Assembly (NCBI RefSeq): GCF_012999535.1
Contig: NZ_JABBWV010000002.1
Span: forward strand, 186,001-250,000
Length of the DNA stretch: 64,000 nucleotides
Direction: 5' to 3'
From: Microbispora sp. H11081
GTDB lineage: Bacteria > Actinomycetota > Actinomycetes > Streptosporangiales > Streptosporangiaceae
Below the pieces are notes generated by a model. It saw only the letters and a program-made list of their open reading frames with translations, ran no database searches and was not told the origin of the DNA. This document shows, one piece after another, positions 17,138 to 26,274 of this stretch. The position numbers were made by a program, and so were the translations under genes. Each line of letters starts with the position of its first letter. The first letter of the stretch is position 1.

Positions 17138-18508
17138 ATGACGGCGACGCAGGCGGCGCGCACGGCCACACAGGAAAAGGGGAAGGGCCGCTGGATCGGT
17201 GACTGGCGACCCGACGACTCCGGCTTCTGGGAAAGCGGCGGCAAGAAGGTGGCCCGGCGGAACCTCGTGTTCTCGATCATGGCCGAACACCTGGGATTCA
17301 CGCTGTGGACCGTGTGGAGCATCGTCGCCGTCAAGCTCGGCTCCTACTCCTTCTCCACCGACCAGCTCTTCTGGATCGTCTCGCTGCCCAACCTCGTGGG
17401 CTCCACGCTGCGCATCCCCTACACCTTCGCGCCCGCGCGGTTCGGCGGCCGGAACTGGACCGTCGTCAGCGCGCTGCTGCTGCTGGTGCCCGCCGTCCTG
17501 CTCGCGGTCGCGGTGAACGACCCCGGCACTCCGTACTGGGCCTTCCTGGTGATCGCGGCGACGGCCGGGCTCGGCGGCGGCAACTTCGCCTCCAGCATGG
17601 CCAACATCACCTACTTCTACCCGCAGAACAGGCAGGGCGCCGCCCTCGGCCTGAACGCGGCCGGCGGCAACATCGGCGTCAGCTCGGTGCAGTTGCTGAT
17701 GCCGCTGGTCATCGCCGGGTTCGGGCTGGCCGCCGCCGGACTGTTCTGGGTGCCGTTCATCCTCGCCTCCGCCGTCGGGGCGTACTTCTTCATGGACAAC
17801 CTCACCTCGGCCAAGGCGGAGCCGAAGGAGATGGCCAAGGCGGCCGGCCGGGCGCAGACGTGGATCATGTCGGTCCTCTACATCGGCACGTTCGGCTCGT
17901 TCATCGGCTACTCGACCGCGTTCCCGCTGCTGATCAAGTCGCAGTTCCCCGAGCACGCCGCGCTGACCTCGCTCGCGTTCCTCGGCCCGCTGGTCGGCTC
18001 GGTCATCCGCCCCGTCGGCGGCTGGCTGTCGGACCGCCTCGGCGGAGCCTCGGTGACGTTCTGGAACTTCGCGGCGATGATCGCCGCGGTCCTGCTCGTC
18101 TGGCAGGCCATGGCGGCGCACAGTTTCGCGCTGTTCTTCGCCGCGTTCATGCTGCTGATCGGCACCGCGGGCGTCGGCAACGGCTCGACGTACCGGATGA
18201 TCCCGGCCATCTTCCGGGCGAAGGCCGTCGGCGCCGCCGAGCCGGGCACCCCCGCGTACGAGGAGGCGCTGGCGACCGGCAGGCGCGACGCCTCGGCCGC
18301 CATCGGGTTCATCTCCGCGATCGGCGCCTTCGGCGGCTTCTTCATCAACCGCGGGTTCGGCAGTTCCATCGCCGCCACCGGCGGCGCGGGCGCGGCGCTG
18401 GCGGCCTTCGCGGCCTTCTACGCGGTCTGCTTCGCGCTCACCTGGTTCTGCTACATGCGGACCCTCGGCGCGAAGGCCGCGCCGAGCCTGGCGGCGGCCC
18501 GCGTCTGA
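17138..18508 (+). CDS. narK: Nitrate/nitrite transporter, MFS family (NarK)
   Basis: 456 residues, twelve predicted transmembrane helices. ATG with GGAGGA seven bases ahead. The N-terminal WIGDWRPDDSGFWESGG is typical of actinobacterial NarK. The two nitrate signatures are present: GLGGGNFASSMANITYFYP and a second Gly-rich one around IGTAGVGNGSTYRMIP. It imports nitrate (or exchanges nitrite) for the assimilatory enzymes encoded just downstream. A terminator hairpin follows, so the reductase genes may use their own promoter as well. Confidence 0.93.
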   Translation: MTATQAARTATQEKGKGRWIGDWRPDDSGFWESGGKKVARRNLVFSIMAEHLGFTLWTVWSIVAVKLGSYSFSTDQLFWIVSLPNLVGSTLRIPYTFAPARFGGRNWTVVSALLLLVPAVLLAVAVNDPGTPYWAFLVIAATAGLGGGNFASSMANITYFYPQNRQGAALGLNAAGGNIGVSSVQLLMPLVIAGFGLAAAGLFWVPFILASAVGAYFFMDNLTSAKAEPKEMAKAAGRAQTWIMSVLYIGTFGSFIGYSTAFPLLIKSQFPEHAALTSLAFLGPLVGSVIRPVGGWLSDRLGGASVTFWNFAAMIAAVLLVWQAMAAHSFALFFAAFMLLIGTAGVGNGSTYRMIPAIFRAKAVGAAEPGTPAYEEALATGRRDASAAIGFISAIGAFGGFFINRGFGSSIAATGGAGAALAAFAAFYAVCFALTWFCYMRTLGAKAAPSLAAARV

Positions 18509-18521
18509 GCCACCTCCACTC

Positions 18522-18549
18522 GCGGGCGCCGGTGCGGCGCCCGCCTTTT
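18522..18549 (+). terminator. Intrinsic terminator after narK
   Basis: GCGGGCGCC pairs with GGCGCCCGC (nine base pairs, five-base loop) and is followed by CTTTTCC. It separates narK from the nitrate reductase gene. Confidence 0.85.
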
Positions 18550-18682
18550 CCGGACCTATGCCTAACAAGCGGCGACAGCACTAGTGAGTTTTCGAGACGA
18601 CGGGGTCTCTCACACACCACGCCTGCCGGAAGTTGGCGCGGTTGGCGGCTTGTAGCACAGCGGTAACAGAAGGGACCCAGCG

Positions 18683-20848
18683 GTGAAACCGCCTCTGAGC
18701 ACCATCGGATCCATGCCGATCTCACTACACGCTCCCGGCCCTGTGATGTCACAGGCCGCCGCGGACGCGACCGTGGGGCCGGCCACACACTGCCCGTACT
18801 GCGCGCTGCAGTGCGGCATGTACGTCTCGGACGGGGAGATCACCCCGAGGGAGGACATCCCGGCCAACGCCGGCGGCCTGTGCCAGAAGGGCTGGACGGC
18901 GGCCGAACTGCTGACCTCGCCGGAACGGCTCACCACTCCGCTGCTGCACGGCAGCCCGGTGAGCTGGGATGACGCGCTCGACCACGTCGCCGGCCGGATC
19001 GAGGCCGTCAGGGCCGCGCACGGGCCCGACGCCGTGGCGGTGTTCGGCGGCGGCGGGCTGACCAACGAGAAGGCCTACCAGCTCGGCAAGTTCGCCAGGG
19101 TGGCACTGCGGACCAGCCAGATCGACTACAACGGCAGGTTCTGCATGTCCTCGGCGGCGGCCGCGGTCAACCGGTCCTTCGGCATGGACCGGGGGCTGCC
19201 GTTCCCCATCACCGACATCGCCCGCGCGGACGCCGTCCTGTTCGCCGGGGGCAACGTCGCGGAGACCATGCCGCCCTTCGTGCGGCACCTGACCGCGATG
19301 CGGTCGGCGGGAGGCAGGCTCGTCGTCGTCGACCCGCGCCGCACCCCGACGGCCAAGATGGCCGACCTGCACCTGCAGGTCACCCCGGGCACCGATCTGG
19401 CGCTGGCGCTCGGCCTGCTGCACATCGCGATCGCCGACGGGCACGCCGACCTCGGCTATCTGGCCGCCCGCACCACGGGCTTCGAGGCGGTGCGCACCTC
19501 CGTGTCGGCCTGGTGGCCGGAGCGGGTGGAGCGCGTCACCGGTGTCCCGGTCGCCCGGATGCGCGAGGCCGTACGGATCCTCGGCGAGGCGGAGCGCGCG
19601 ATGGTGCTGACCGGAAGGGGCGCCGAGCAGCACGCCAAGGGCACCGACACCGTCACCGCGTTCGTCAACCTGGCGCTCACCCTCGGGCTGCCGGGCCGTG
19701 AGGGCTCCGGCTACGGCTGCGTGACCGGCCAGGGCAACGGCCAGGGCGGCAGGGAGCACGGCCAGAAGGCCGACCAGCTCCCCGGCTACCGCAGGATCGA
19801 CGACCCGGCGGCGCGGGCCCACGTCGCGGCCGTCTGGGGGGTCGACCCCGCCGCCCTGCCCGGCCCGGGCCGGTCGGCGTACGAGCTGCTCGACGCGCTC
19901 GGCACGCCGGATGGGCCGCGGGCGCTGCTGCTCTTCGGCTCCAACCCCATGGTGTCGGCGCCGCGCGCCGGGCATGTCGCGCGGCGGCTGGCGGCGCTCG
20001 ACCTGCTCGTGGTCTCCGACTTCGTGCTCTCGGAGACCGCGGCCGTGGCCGACGTCGTGCTGCCGACGACCCAGTGGGCCGAGGAGTACGGCACGATGAC
20101 GAACCTGGAGGGCAGGGTCCTGCTGCGCCGCCGGGCCGTCACGCCCCCGCGGGGCGCGCGCACCGACCTGGAGATCCTGCGCGGCCTCGCCGAACGGCTC
20201 GGCTGCGGCGAGAAGTTCCCCGCCGACCCGCGCGTGGTCTTCGACGAGCTGCGCCGGGCCTCCGCCGGGGGCGTCGCCGACTACTCCGGCATCACCTACG
20301 AGAGGATCGCGGCCGAGACCGGGGTGTTCTGGCCGTGTCCTGAGACCGCGGGCGAGCCCCACCCGGGAACCCCGCGGCCGTTCCTGGACCGCTTCGCCAC
20401 CCCCGACGGCCGGGCCCGCCTGGTGCCGGTCGACCACCGCCCGCCCGCCGAGGACGTGGACGAGGAGTTCCCGCTCTACCTCACGACAGGGCGGGTGCTC
20501 GCCCACTACCAGTCGGGGGCGCAGACGCGCCGGATCCGCCCGCTCGCGGAGGCGTCGCCCGAGGTGTTCGTGGAGCTGCACCCTGACCTCGCCGAACGGC
20601 TGGGCGTCGCCTCCGGTGACCGCGTCCTGGTGCGCAGCCGCCGGGGCGCCGCCGAGGCGGTCGCCCGGGTCGACACCTCGATCCGGCCGGACACGCTGTT
20701 CATGCCGTTCCACTGGGAGGGCGTCAACCGGCTCACCAACGCGGCGCTCGACCCGTCGTCGCGGATGCCGGAGTTCAAGGTCTGCGCCGCCGCACTGCAG
20801 CGCTGCGAAGACGGGGAGCGCCGCGAAGACGGGGAGCGTGTCGCGTGA
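18683..20848 (+). CDS. Assimilatory nitrate reductase catalytic subunit (Mo-bis-MGD, [4Fe-4S])
   Basis: 721 residues from GTG 18683, which has AGAAGGGA about eight bases upstream. ATGs at 18713 and 18746 are alternatives. Cys37, Cys40, Cys44 and Cys67 (CPYCALQC...GGLCQKG) bind the N-terminal [4Fe-4S] cluster. FGGGGLTNEKAYQLGKFAR, YNGRFCMSSAAAA (a molybdenum-region Cys) and GCVTGQGNGQGGREHGQK are typical of NasA/NarB-type enzymes. The molydopterin dinucleotide-binding domain occupies the last 120 residues. It reduces nitrate to nitrite in the cytoplasm. There is no C-terminal [2Fe-2S] domain; electrons probably come from the next gene's flavoprotein, to which it is coupled by a GTGA overlap. 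Confidence 0.92.
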   Translation: MKPPLSTIGSMPISLHAPGPVMSQAAADATVGPATHCPYCALQCGMYVSDGEITPREDIPANAGGLCQKGWTAAELLTSPERLTTPLLHGSPVSWDDALDHVAGRIEAVRAAHGPDAVAVFGGGGLTNEKAYQLGKFARVALRTSQIDYNGRFCMSSAAAAVNRSFGMDRGLPFPITDIARADAVLFAGGNVAETMPPFVRHLTAMRSAGGRLVVVDPRRTPTAKMADLHLQVTPGTDLALALGLLHIAIADGHADLGYLAARTTGFEAVRTSVSAWWPERVERVTGVPVARMREAVRILGEAERAMVLTGRGAEQHAKGTDTVTAFVNLALTLGLPGREGSGYGCVTGQGNGQGGREHGQKADQLPGYRRIDDPAARAHVAAVWGVDPAALPGPGRSAYELLDALGTPDGPRALLLFGSNPMVSAPRAGHVARRLAALDLLVVSDFVLSETAAVADVVLPTTQWAEEYGTMTNLEGRVLLRRRAVTPPRGARTDLEILRGLAERLGCGEKFPADPRVVFDELRRASAGGVADYSGITYERIAAETGVFWPCPETAGEPHPGTPRPFLDRFATPDGRARLVPVDHRPPAEDVDEEFPLYLTTGRVLAHYQSGAQTRRIRPLAEASPEVFVELHPDLAERLGVASGDRVLVRSRRGAAEAVARVDTSIRPDTLFMPFHWEGVNRLTNAALDPSSRMPEFKVCAAALQRCEDGERREDGERVA

Positions 20849-22296
20849 GGCTCGTCGTGGTGGGAAACGGGATGGCGGGCTCGCGTCTGGTCAGCGAGGT
20901 CCGCGCCCGCGACGCGAACGTGCGGATCACCGTGTTCGGCGCCGAGGCCTGGCAGCCGTACAACCGGGTGCTGCTGTCGAACGTGGTGGCGGGCACGTCG
21001 AGCCCTGACCAGGTCAGGCTGCTCGACCCCCGCTGGTACGCCGAGCACGGCGTGACCGCCCGCCTCGGCGTCGCGGTGACCGCGATCGACAGGGACTGCA
21101 GGACGGTGATCGCCGCCGACGGGACGCGCGAGCCGTACGACGTGCTGGTGCTGGCCACCGGCAGCGAGGCGGTCGTCCCGCCGATCCCCGGCGTGGAGCG
21201 GGCGACGGCGTTCCGCACGCTGGACGACTGCGACCGGATCAGGCAGGCCGCCGCGAGCGCGCGCGGCGCGGTCGTGGTCGGCGGCGGGCTGCTCGGCGTC
21301 GAGGCGGCGCGCGGCCTGGCCGGGCGTGGCGTCCCCGTGACGCTGCTGCACCTGGCCGGCCACCTCATGGAGCGCCAGCTCGACGAGGAGGCCGGGCTCA
21401 TCCTCCGCGAGACGCTCGGCGCGCTCGGCGTCACCGTCCGCACGGGCGTCACGGTGAGCGCGATCCACGAGCGGCACGTGGAGCTCTCCGGCGGGGAGCC
21501 GACCGGCGCCGGCCTGATCGAGCCGGACCTGATCGAGCCGGACCTGATCGAGGCCGACCTGGTCGTGCTCGCCTGCGGCGTGCGCCCGGTCGTCGGGCTC
21601 GCCCGCGACGCCGGGCTGGAGGTCGGGCGCGGCGTCGTCGTGGACGACGAACTGCGCACCGACGACCCGTCGATCTTCGCGATCGGGGAGTGCGCCCAGC
21701 ACGCGGGCCGCGTCTACGGGCTGGTGGCGCCCGGCTGGGAGCAGGCGTCCGTGGTCGCCGACCTGGTCACCGGCGCCGACAAGGACGCGCGCTACCGGGG
21801 CTCGCGGCTGGTCACCCGGCTCAAGGCCAAGAGCGTGGAGCTCGCGGCGATGGGGGAGACGCGGCTGACCGAGGACGAGGCGGAGATCGTCCGCTTCTCC
21901 CACCGGCGCGGCGGCACCTACCGCAAGCTCGTCATCAGGGACGGCCGGCTGGTCGGCGCCATCCTGCTGGGCGAGACCTCCGCCGTGGGCGCGCTCACCC
22001 AGCTGTTCGACCGGGGAGTACCCCTGCCGGGCGACCGGACCGGGCTGCTGTTCCCCGACCTCGGGCCCGTCGGCGCGGCCGTCGCCGACAGCCCCACCCG
22101 GATGCCGGACTCGGCCCGGGTCTGCCAGTGCAACAACGTGACGAAGGGCCGGATCAGGGCGTGCTGGGAGTCCGGCGCGCGGGACGTGGAGGCCGTGGCC
22201 GCCGCGACGCGGGCCACCACCGGCTGCGGGAGCTGCCGAGACGCGGTGGAGGGCATCGTCGGCTGGCTGTGTGAGCAGGAGGGTGTCAGCGCATGA
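20845..22296 (+). CDS. FAD-dependent oxidoreductase with BFD-type [2Fe-2S] domain (nitrate reductase electron-transfer partner)
   Basis: 483 residues, start GTG overlapping the previous stop. It mirrors the N-terminal half of NirB: VVVGNGMAGSRLV FAD-binding motif, LATGSEAVVPPIPG, the NAD-binding VVVGGGLLGVEAARGLAGRG, and IFAIGECAQ. The C-terminus holds the four-Cys BFD-like motif CQCNNVTKGRI...TTGCGSC. There are no sulfite-reductase domains, so it is an electron donor, most likely NAD(P)H to the nitrate reductase, like Bacillus NasB's relatives. A 15-bp repeat adds three LIEPD-type units inside the NAD domain. Confidence 0.85.
   Translation: MRLVVVGNGMAGSRLVSEVRARDANVRITVFGAEAWQPYNRVLLSNVVAGTSSPDQVRLLDPRWYAEHGVTARLGVAVTAIDRDCRTVIAADGTREPYDVLVLATGSEAVVPPIPGVERATAFRTLDDCDRIRQAAASARGAVVVGGGLLGVEAARGLAGRGVPVTLLHLAGHLMERQLDEEAGLILRETLGALGVTVRTGVTVSAIHERHVELSGGEPTGAGLIEPDLIEPDLIEADLVVLACGVRPVVGLARDAGLEVGRGVVVDDELRTDDPSIFAIGECAQHAGRVYGLVAPGWEQASVVADLVTGADKDARYRGSRLVTRLKAKSVELAAMGETRLTEDEAEIVRFSHRRGGTYRKLVIRDGRLVGAILLGETSAVGALTQLFDRGVPLPGDRTGLLFPDLGPVGAAVADSPTRMPDSARVCQCNNVTKGRIRACWESGARDVEAVAAATRATTGCGSCRDAVEGIVGWLCEQEGVSA
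21514..21558. repeat. 15-bp in-frame tandem repeat in the NasB-like gene
   Basis: Three units of CTGATCGAGCCGGAC (last reads GAGGCCGAC), encoding three copies of a Leu-Ile-Glu-Pro-Asp pentapeptide in a surface loop of the NAD-binding domain. Confidence 0.9.
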
Positions 22297-24743
22297 GACT
22301 CGTCGTAGTGGGACACGGCCCGGCGGCGCACCGCCTGATCGAGACGCTGGCCGGCCGGGGCTTCAGCGGGACCGTCACCGTGTTCGGGGAGGAGCCCCGC
22401 CCGGCCTACGACCGGGTGGCGCTCACCTCCTACCTCAGCGGCAAGAGCGTCGAGGACCTCACCTATCCGGTGCCGGACGGCGTCACGGTCAGGACCGGCG
22501 TCCGCGTCACCGCCATCGACCGCGCCCGGCGGGTCGTCACCACCGACGCCGGCGACAGCGAGCCGTACGACGTGCTGGTGCTGGCCACCGGGTCGGCGCC
22601 GTTCGTGCCGCCGGTGCCGGGCAGGGACCTGCCGGGCTGCTTCGTCTACCGGACGATCGACGACCTGGACGCCATCAGGGAGGCGTCGCGGGGCGCCCGC
22701 GCGGGCGTGGTCGTCGGTGGCGGGCTGCTCGGCCTGGAGGCGGCCGACGCGCTGCGCGGGCTCGGGCTCGACACGCACGTCATCGAGATGAGCGGCCGGC
22801 TCATGCCCCGCCAGGTGGACGAGGGCGGCGGCTCGGTGCTGCGCGGCCACATCGAGGCGCTCGGGCTGACCATCCACACCGACGCCGGGGTGCGCTCGAT
22901 CGAGGCGGGCCAGGACGGCAGGGTCGCGTCGCTGGTGAAGCCGGACGGCGAGACGATCGGCGCGCAGGTCGTCGTCTTCTCCGCCGGCATCAGGCCGCGC
23001 GACGAGCTCGCCCGCGACTGCGGGCTGGAGGTCGGAGAGCGCGGCGGCGTCGTGGTCGACGAGGGCATGCGCACCTCCGACGAGCGCGTCTACGCGATCG
23101 GCGAGTGCGCCCTGGCGGGCGGCGTCGTCTACGGCCTGGTCGGGCCGTGCAACACCCAGGCGGAGGTGGCCGCCGAGCGCATCATGGACGGGGACGCCTC
23201 CTTCACGGGCGCCGACATGTCCACCAAGCTCAAGCTGCTCGGCGTCGAGGTGGCTCAGTTCGGGGCGATGTCCGGGGCGCTCGACGTCACCTACATGGAC
23301 CCCGTGGGCGGCGTGTACAAGCGGCTGTTCATCAGCGACGACGCCAAGACCCTGCTCGGCGGCGTCTGCGTCGGCGACGCCGCGCCGTACGACGCGCTGC
23401 GGCCCTTCGTCGGCAGGCCGCTGCCCGGCGCGCCGAGCGACCTGCTGTTCGCGGGCGCGGGCGGCGCGTCGGCCGAGCTGCCCGACGACGCGCAGGTCTG
23501 CTCCTGCAACAACGTCACGAAGGGGAGGATCTGCGCGGCCATCGCCGACAAGGGCCTGACCGACGTGGGGGGCATCAAGGACTGCACCCGGGCCGGCACC
23601 ACCTGCGGCAGTTGCGTGCCGATGCTCAAGCAGCTCCTGGTGAAGTCGGGCGTCGACGTCGGCAAGGCGCTGTGCGAGCACTTCTCCCACAGCAGGGCCG
23701 AGCTGTTCGACATCGTGAACGTCCGCGGCATCACCACGTTCTCCCAGCTCATCGCCGAGCACGGCACCGGCCGCGGCTGCGACATCTGCAAGCCGGTCGT
23801 CGCCTCGATCCTCGCCTCGCTCGGTCGCGGCCACATCCTCGACGGCGAGCAGGCCGCGCTGCAGGACACCAACGACCAGTTCCTCGCCAACATCCAGAAG
23901 AACGGCACCTACTCGGTCGTCCCGCGCATCCCGGGCGGCGAGATCACCCCGGACAAGCTCATCGTCATCGGCGAGGTGGCCCGCGACTTCGGGCTCTACA
24001 CGAAGATCACCGGAGCGCAGCGCATCGACCTGCTCGGGGCACGGGTAGAGCAACTGCCCGCCATCTGGCGCCGCCTCGTCGACGCCGGCTTCGAGTCCGG
24101 GCACGCGTACGGCAAGGCGCTGCGCACGGTGAAGTCCTGCGTGGGGTCCACCTGGTGCAGGTACGGCGTGCAGGACTCGGTCGGCATGGCCATCGCCCTT
24201 GAACTGCGCTACCGGGGGCTGCGCTCGCCGCACAAGCTGAAGTCGGCCGTCTCCGGCTGCGCCCGCGAGTGCGCCGAGGCCAGGTCGAAGGACTTCGGCA
24301 TCATCGCCACCGAGCAGGGCTGGAACCTCTACGTGGGCGGCAACGGCGGCTTCAAGCCCCGCCACGCCGACCTGCTCGCGTCCGACCTGTCCACCGACGA
24401 CCTGGTCAGGACCATCGACAGGTTCCTGATGTTCTACATCCGCACGGCCGACCGGCTGCAGCGGACCGCGGCCTGGCTGGAGAACCTGGACGGCGGGCTC
24501 GACTACCTCCGTGAGGTGATCATGGAGGACTCGCTCGGCATCTGCGCCGAGCTCGACGCCCAGATGGAGCGGCACGTGTCCACGTACGCCGACGAGTGGC
24601 GCACCACCATCGAGGACCCCGACAAGCTGCGCCGCTTCGTCAGCTTCGTCAACGCCCCCGGCGTTCCCGACCCCTCGATCTCCTTCGAGACCGAACGCGA
24701 CCAGATCAAGCCGGTGCTGATCCCCCTGGAGGTGACCCGCTGA
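22293..24743 (+). CDS. nirB: Assimilatory nitrite reductase [NAD(P)H] large subunit
   Basis: 816 residues, full length for NirB, coupled by ATGA to the preceding gene. Order: FAD/NAD pyridine-disulfide oxidoreductase domain (VVVGHGPAAHRLIE, LATGSAPFVPPVPG, VVVGGGLLGLEAADALRGLG), the BFD-like [2Fe-2S] segment (CSCNNVTKGRICAAI...TTCGSC at about 402–440), then ferredoxin-like half and siroheme/[4Fe-4S] domains. Cluster ligands are Cys616 and Cys622 (CVGSTWC) and Cys656 and Cys660 (CARECAEA). It reduces nitrite to ammonium with six electrons. The siroheme it needs is addressed by hemD and cbiX downstream. Confidence 0.95.
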   Translation: MRLVVVGHGPAAHRLIETLAGRGFSGTVTVFGEEPRPAYDRVALTSYLSGKSVEDLTYPVPDGVTVRTGVRVTAIDRARRVVTTDAGDSEPYDVLVLATGSAPFVPPVPGRDLPGCFVYRTIDDLDAIREASRGARAGVVVGGGLLGLEAADALRGLGLDTHVIEMSGRLMPRQVDEGGGSVLRGHIEALGLTIHTDAGVRSIEAGQDGRVASLVKPDGETIGAQVVVFSAGIRPRDELARDCGLEVGERGGVVVDEGMRTSDERVYAIGECALAGGVVYGLVGPCNTQAEVAAERIMDGDASFTGADMSTKLKLLGVEVAQFGAMSGALDVTYMDPVGGVYKRLFISDDAKTLLGGVCVGDAAPYDALRPFVGRPLPGAPSDLLFAGAGGASAELPDDAQVCSCNNVTKGRICAAIADKGLTDVGGIKDCTRAGTTCGSCVPMLKQLLVKSGVDVGKALCEHFSHSRAELFDIVNVRGITTFSQLIAEHGTGRGCDICKPVVASILASLGRGHILDGEQAALQDTNDQFLANIQKNGTYSVVPRIPGGEITPDKLIVIGEVARDFGLYTKITGAQRIDLLGARVEQLPAIWRRLVDAGFESGHAYGKALRTVKSCVGSTWCRYGVQDSVGMAIALELRYRGLRSPHKLKSAVSGCARECAEARSKDFGIIATEQGWNLYVGGNGGFKPRHADLLASDLSTDDLVRTIDRFLMFYIRTADRLQRTAAWLENLDGGLDYLREVIMEDSLGICAELDAQMERHVSTYADEWRTTIEDPDKLRRFVSFVNAPGVPDPSISFETERDQIKPVLIPLEVTR

Positions 24744-25099
24744 TGACCGTTCTCGACGCGACCCCTGCCCTTGCCGGCCACTGGACCCCGGTATGCGCCT
24801 ACACCGACCTGCTGCCCGAGCGGGGCGCGGCGGTGCTCGTCGGCGACCGGCAGGTGGCGGTCTTCCGCGCCTTCGACGGCGCCCTGTACGCCCTGGGCAA
24901 CCTCGACCCGTTCAGCGGGGCGCAGGTTATGTCGAGAGGCATCGTCGGCACGAGGAACGGCGAGCCGACCGTGGCCTCGCCGATGCACAAGCAGGTTTTC
25001 TCGCTGATCAGCGGTGTATGCGTGGACAACCCTCGCGTCGCCGTGCCGACCTATCCCATCCGAGTGACGGACGGAACCGTGGAGGTGAGCGTGGCATGA
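24743..25099 (+). CDS. nirD: Nitrite reductase small subunit (NirD)
   Basis: 118 residues with a Rieske-like fold lacking the iron–sulfur ligands, as in NirD: WTPVCAYTDLLPERGAAVLV, VAVFRAFDGALYALGNLDPFSGAQVMSRG, TVASPMHKQVFSLISGVCVD. It is the usual partner of NirB. Start and nirB stop share one base (TGATG), and the stop overlaps hemD by ATGA. Confidence 0.94.
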   Translation: MTVLDATPALAGHWTPVCAYTDLLPERGAAVLVGDRQVAVFRAFDGALYALGNLDPFSGAQVMSRGIVGTRNGEPTVASPMHKQVFSLISGVCVDNPRVAVPTYPIRVTDGTVEVSVA

Positions 25100-26274
25100 C
25101 CGCGCTGATGGACCGCACACCCCTGGAGATGGCCCCGATGAGCCTGGAGACGGCGCCGGACGCGCTGGCCGGGTTCACGATCGGGGTGACGGCGACCCGC
25201 CGCAGCGAGGAGCTGGCCGCGCTCCTCGAGCGGCGGGGCGCCCGGGTCGTGCGGGCGCCCGCGATCCGCATCGTGCCGCTCGAGGAGGACGCCGGGCTGC
25301 TCGCCGCGACCCGGGCGTGCCTGGAGGCGCCCGTCGACGACGTGGTAATCACCACGGGCGTCGGCTTCCGCGGGTGGATGGCGGCGGCCGAGGGCTGGGG
25401 CCTGTCGGCCGACCTCAACGCACACCTCGGGAACGCGCGGCTGCTCGCGCGCGGCCCCAAGGCGCGGGGAGCCGTGCGGGCGGCGGGACTGGCGGACTTC
25501 TGGACCCCGGCCACCGAGTCGTGCGAAGAGGTCAAGGAGTACCTGCTCGCGCAGGACCTGCGTGGCCGCCGCATCGCGGTGCAGTTGCACGGCGAGCCGC
25601 TCGACGGCTTCGTCGCGTCGCTGCGGGAGGCGGGCGCCGAGGTGATCGAGGTGCCGGTCTACCGGTGGCTGCCCTACCGCGACACCTCGCCGCTGCGCCG
25701 CCTGATCAGCCAGGTGATCACCGGTTCGGTGGACGCGGTGGCCTTCACCAGCGCTCCCGCGGTGCTCGCGATGCTGGGCGCCGCCCGCGCCGACGGGCTC
25801 GAGGACGCGCTGCTGGCCGCGTTCGACACGCGCGTGGTGGCCGCCTGCGTCGGCCCGGTCACGGCGGGGCCGCTGACCCAGCGGGGCGTGCGGGCCGTCC
25901 AGCCCGACCGGGCCCGTCTCGGCGCCCTCGCCAGGACCCTCGCCCGCCACCTGCCGGAAAGTGGCGTGACGCGGCTCGTCGCGGGCGGGCACGACCTGGA
26001 GATCCGCGGCCACGCCGTGGTGGTAGACGGCGAGCTCAAGCCGCTGCCGCCCGCCCCGATGGCCGTGCTCAAGCGGCTCGCCGAGCGTCCTGGGCACGTC
26101 GTGAACCGGGCCGACCTGCGGGTCGTGCTGCCCGGCGGCCCCTCAAGGGACTCGGCCGAGCACGCCGTCGAGATGGCCATCACCCGCCTGCGCCGGGCGC
26201 TCGGCCCCTCGGGCATCGTCGAGACCGTCGTCAAGCGCGGCTACCGTCTCGCCTGCGGCAGGGACGAGCGGTGA
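25096..26274 (+). CDS. hemD: Uroporphyrinogen-III synthase fused to an OmpR-type winged-helix domain
   Basis: 392 residues. The first 260 or so form HemD (FTIGVTATRRSEELAALLERRG, DDVVITTGVGFRGWM, AVQLHGEPLDGF, AVAFTSAPAVLAML), which closes hydroxymethylbilane to uroporphyrinogen III, the siroheme precursor. Residues about 300–390 are a Trans_reg_C winged helix (MAVLKRLAERPGHVVNRADL, AEHAVEMAITRLRRALG, ETVVKRGYRLA). The same fusion beside nitrite reductase genes is known in mycobacteria (Rv0260c type). The DNA-binding part suggests a regulator of nitrate assimilation as well as, or instead of, an enzyme. Confidence 0.9.
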   Translation: MTALMDRTPLEMAPMSLETAPDALAGFTIGVTATRRSEELAALLERRGARVVRAPAIRIVPLEEDAGLLAATRACLEAPVDDVVITTGVGFRGWMAAAEGWGLSADLNAHLGNARLLARGPKARGAVRAAGLADFWTPATESCEEVKEYLLAQDLRGRRIAVQLHGEPLDGFVASLREAGAEVIEVPVYRWLPYRDTSPLRRLISQVITGSVDAVAFTSAPAVLAMLGAARADGLEDALLAAFDTRVVAACVGPVTAGPLTQRGVRAVQPDRARLGALARTLARHLPESGVTRLVAGGHDLEIRGHAVVVDGELKPLPPAPMAVLKRLAERPGHVVNRADLRVVLPGGPSRDSAEHAVEMAITRLRRALGPSGIVETVVKRGYRLACGRDER

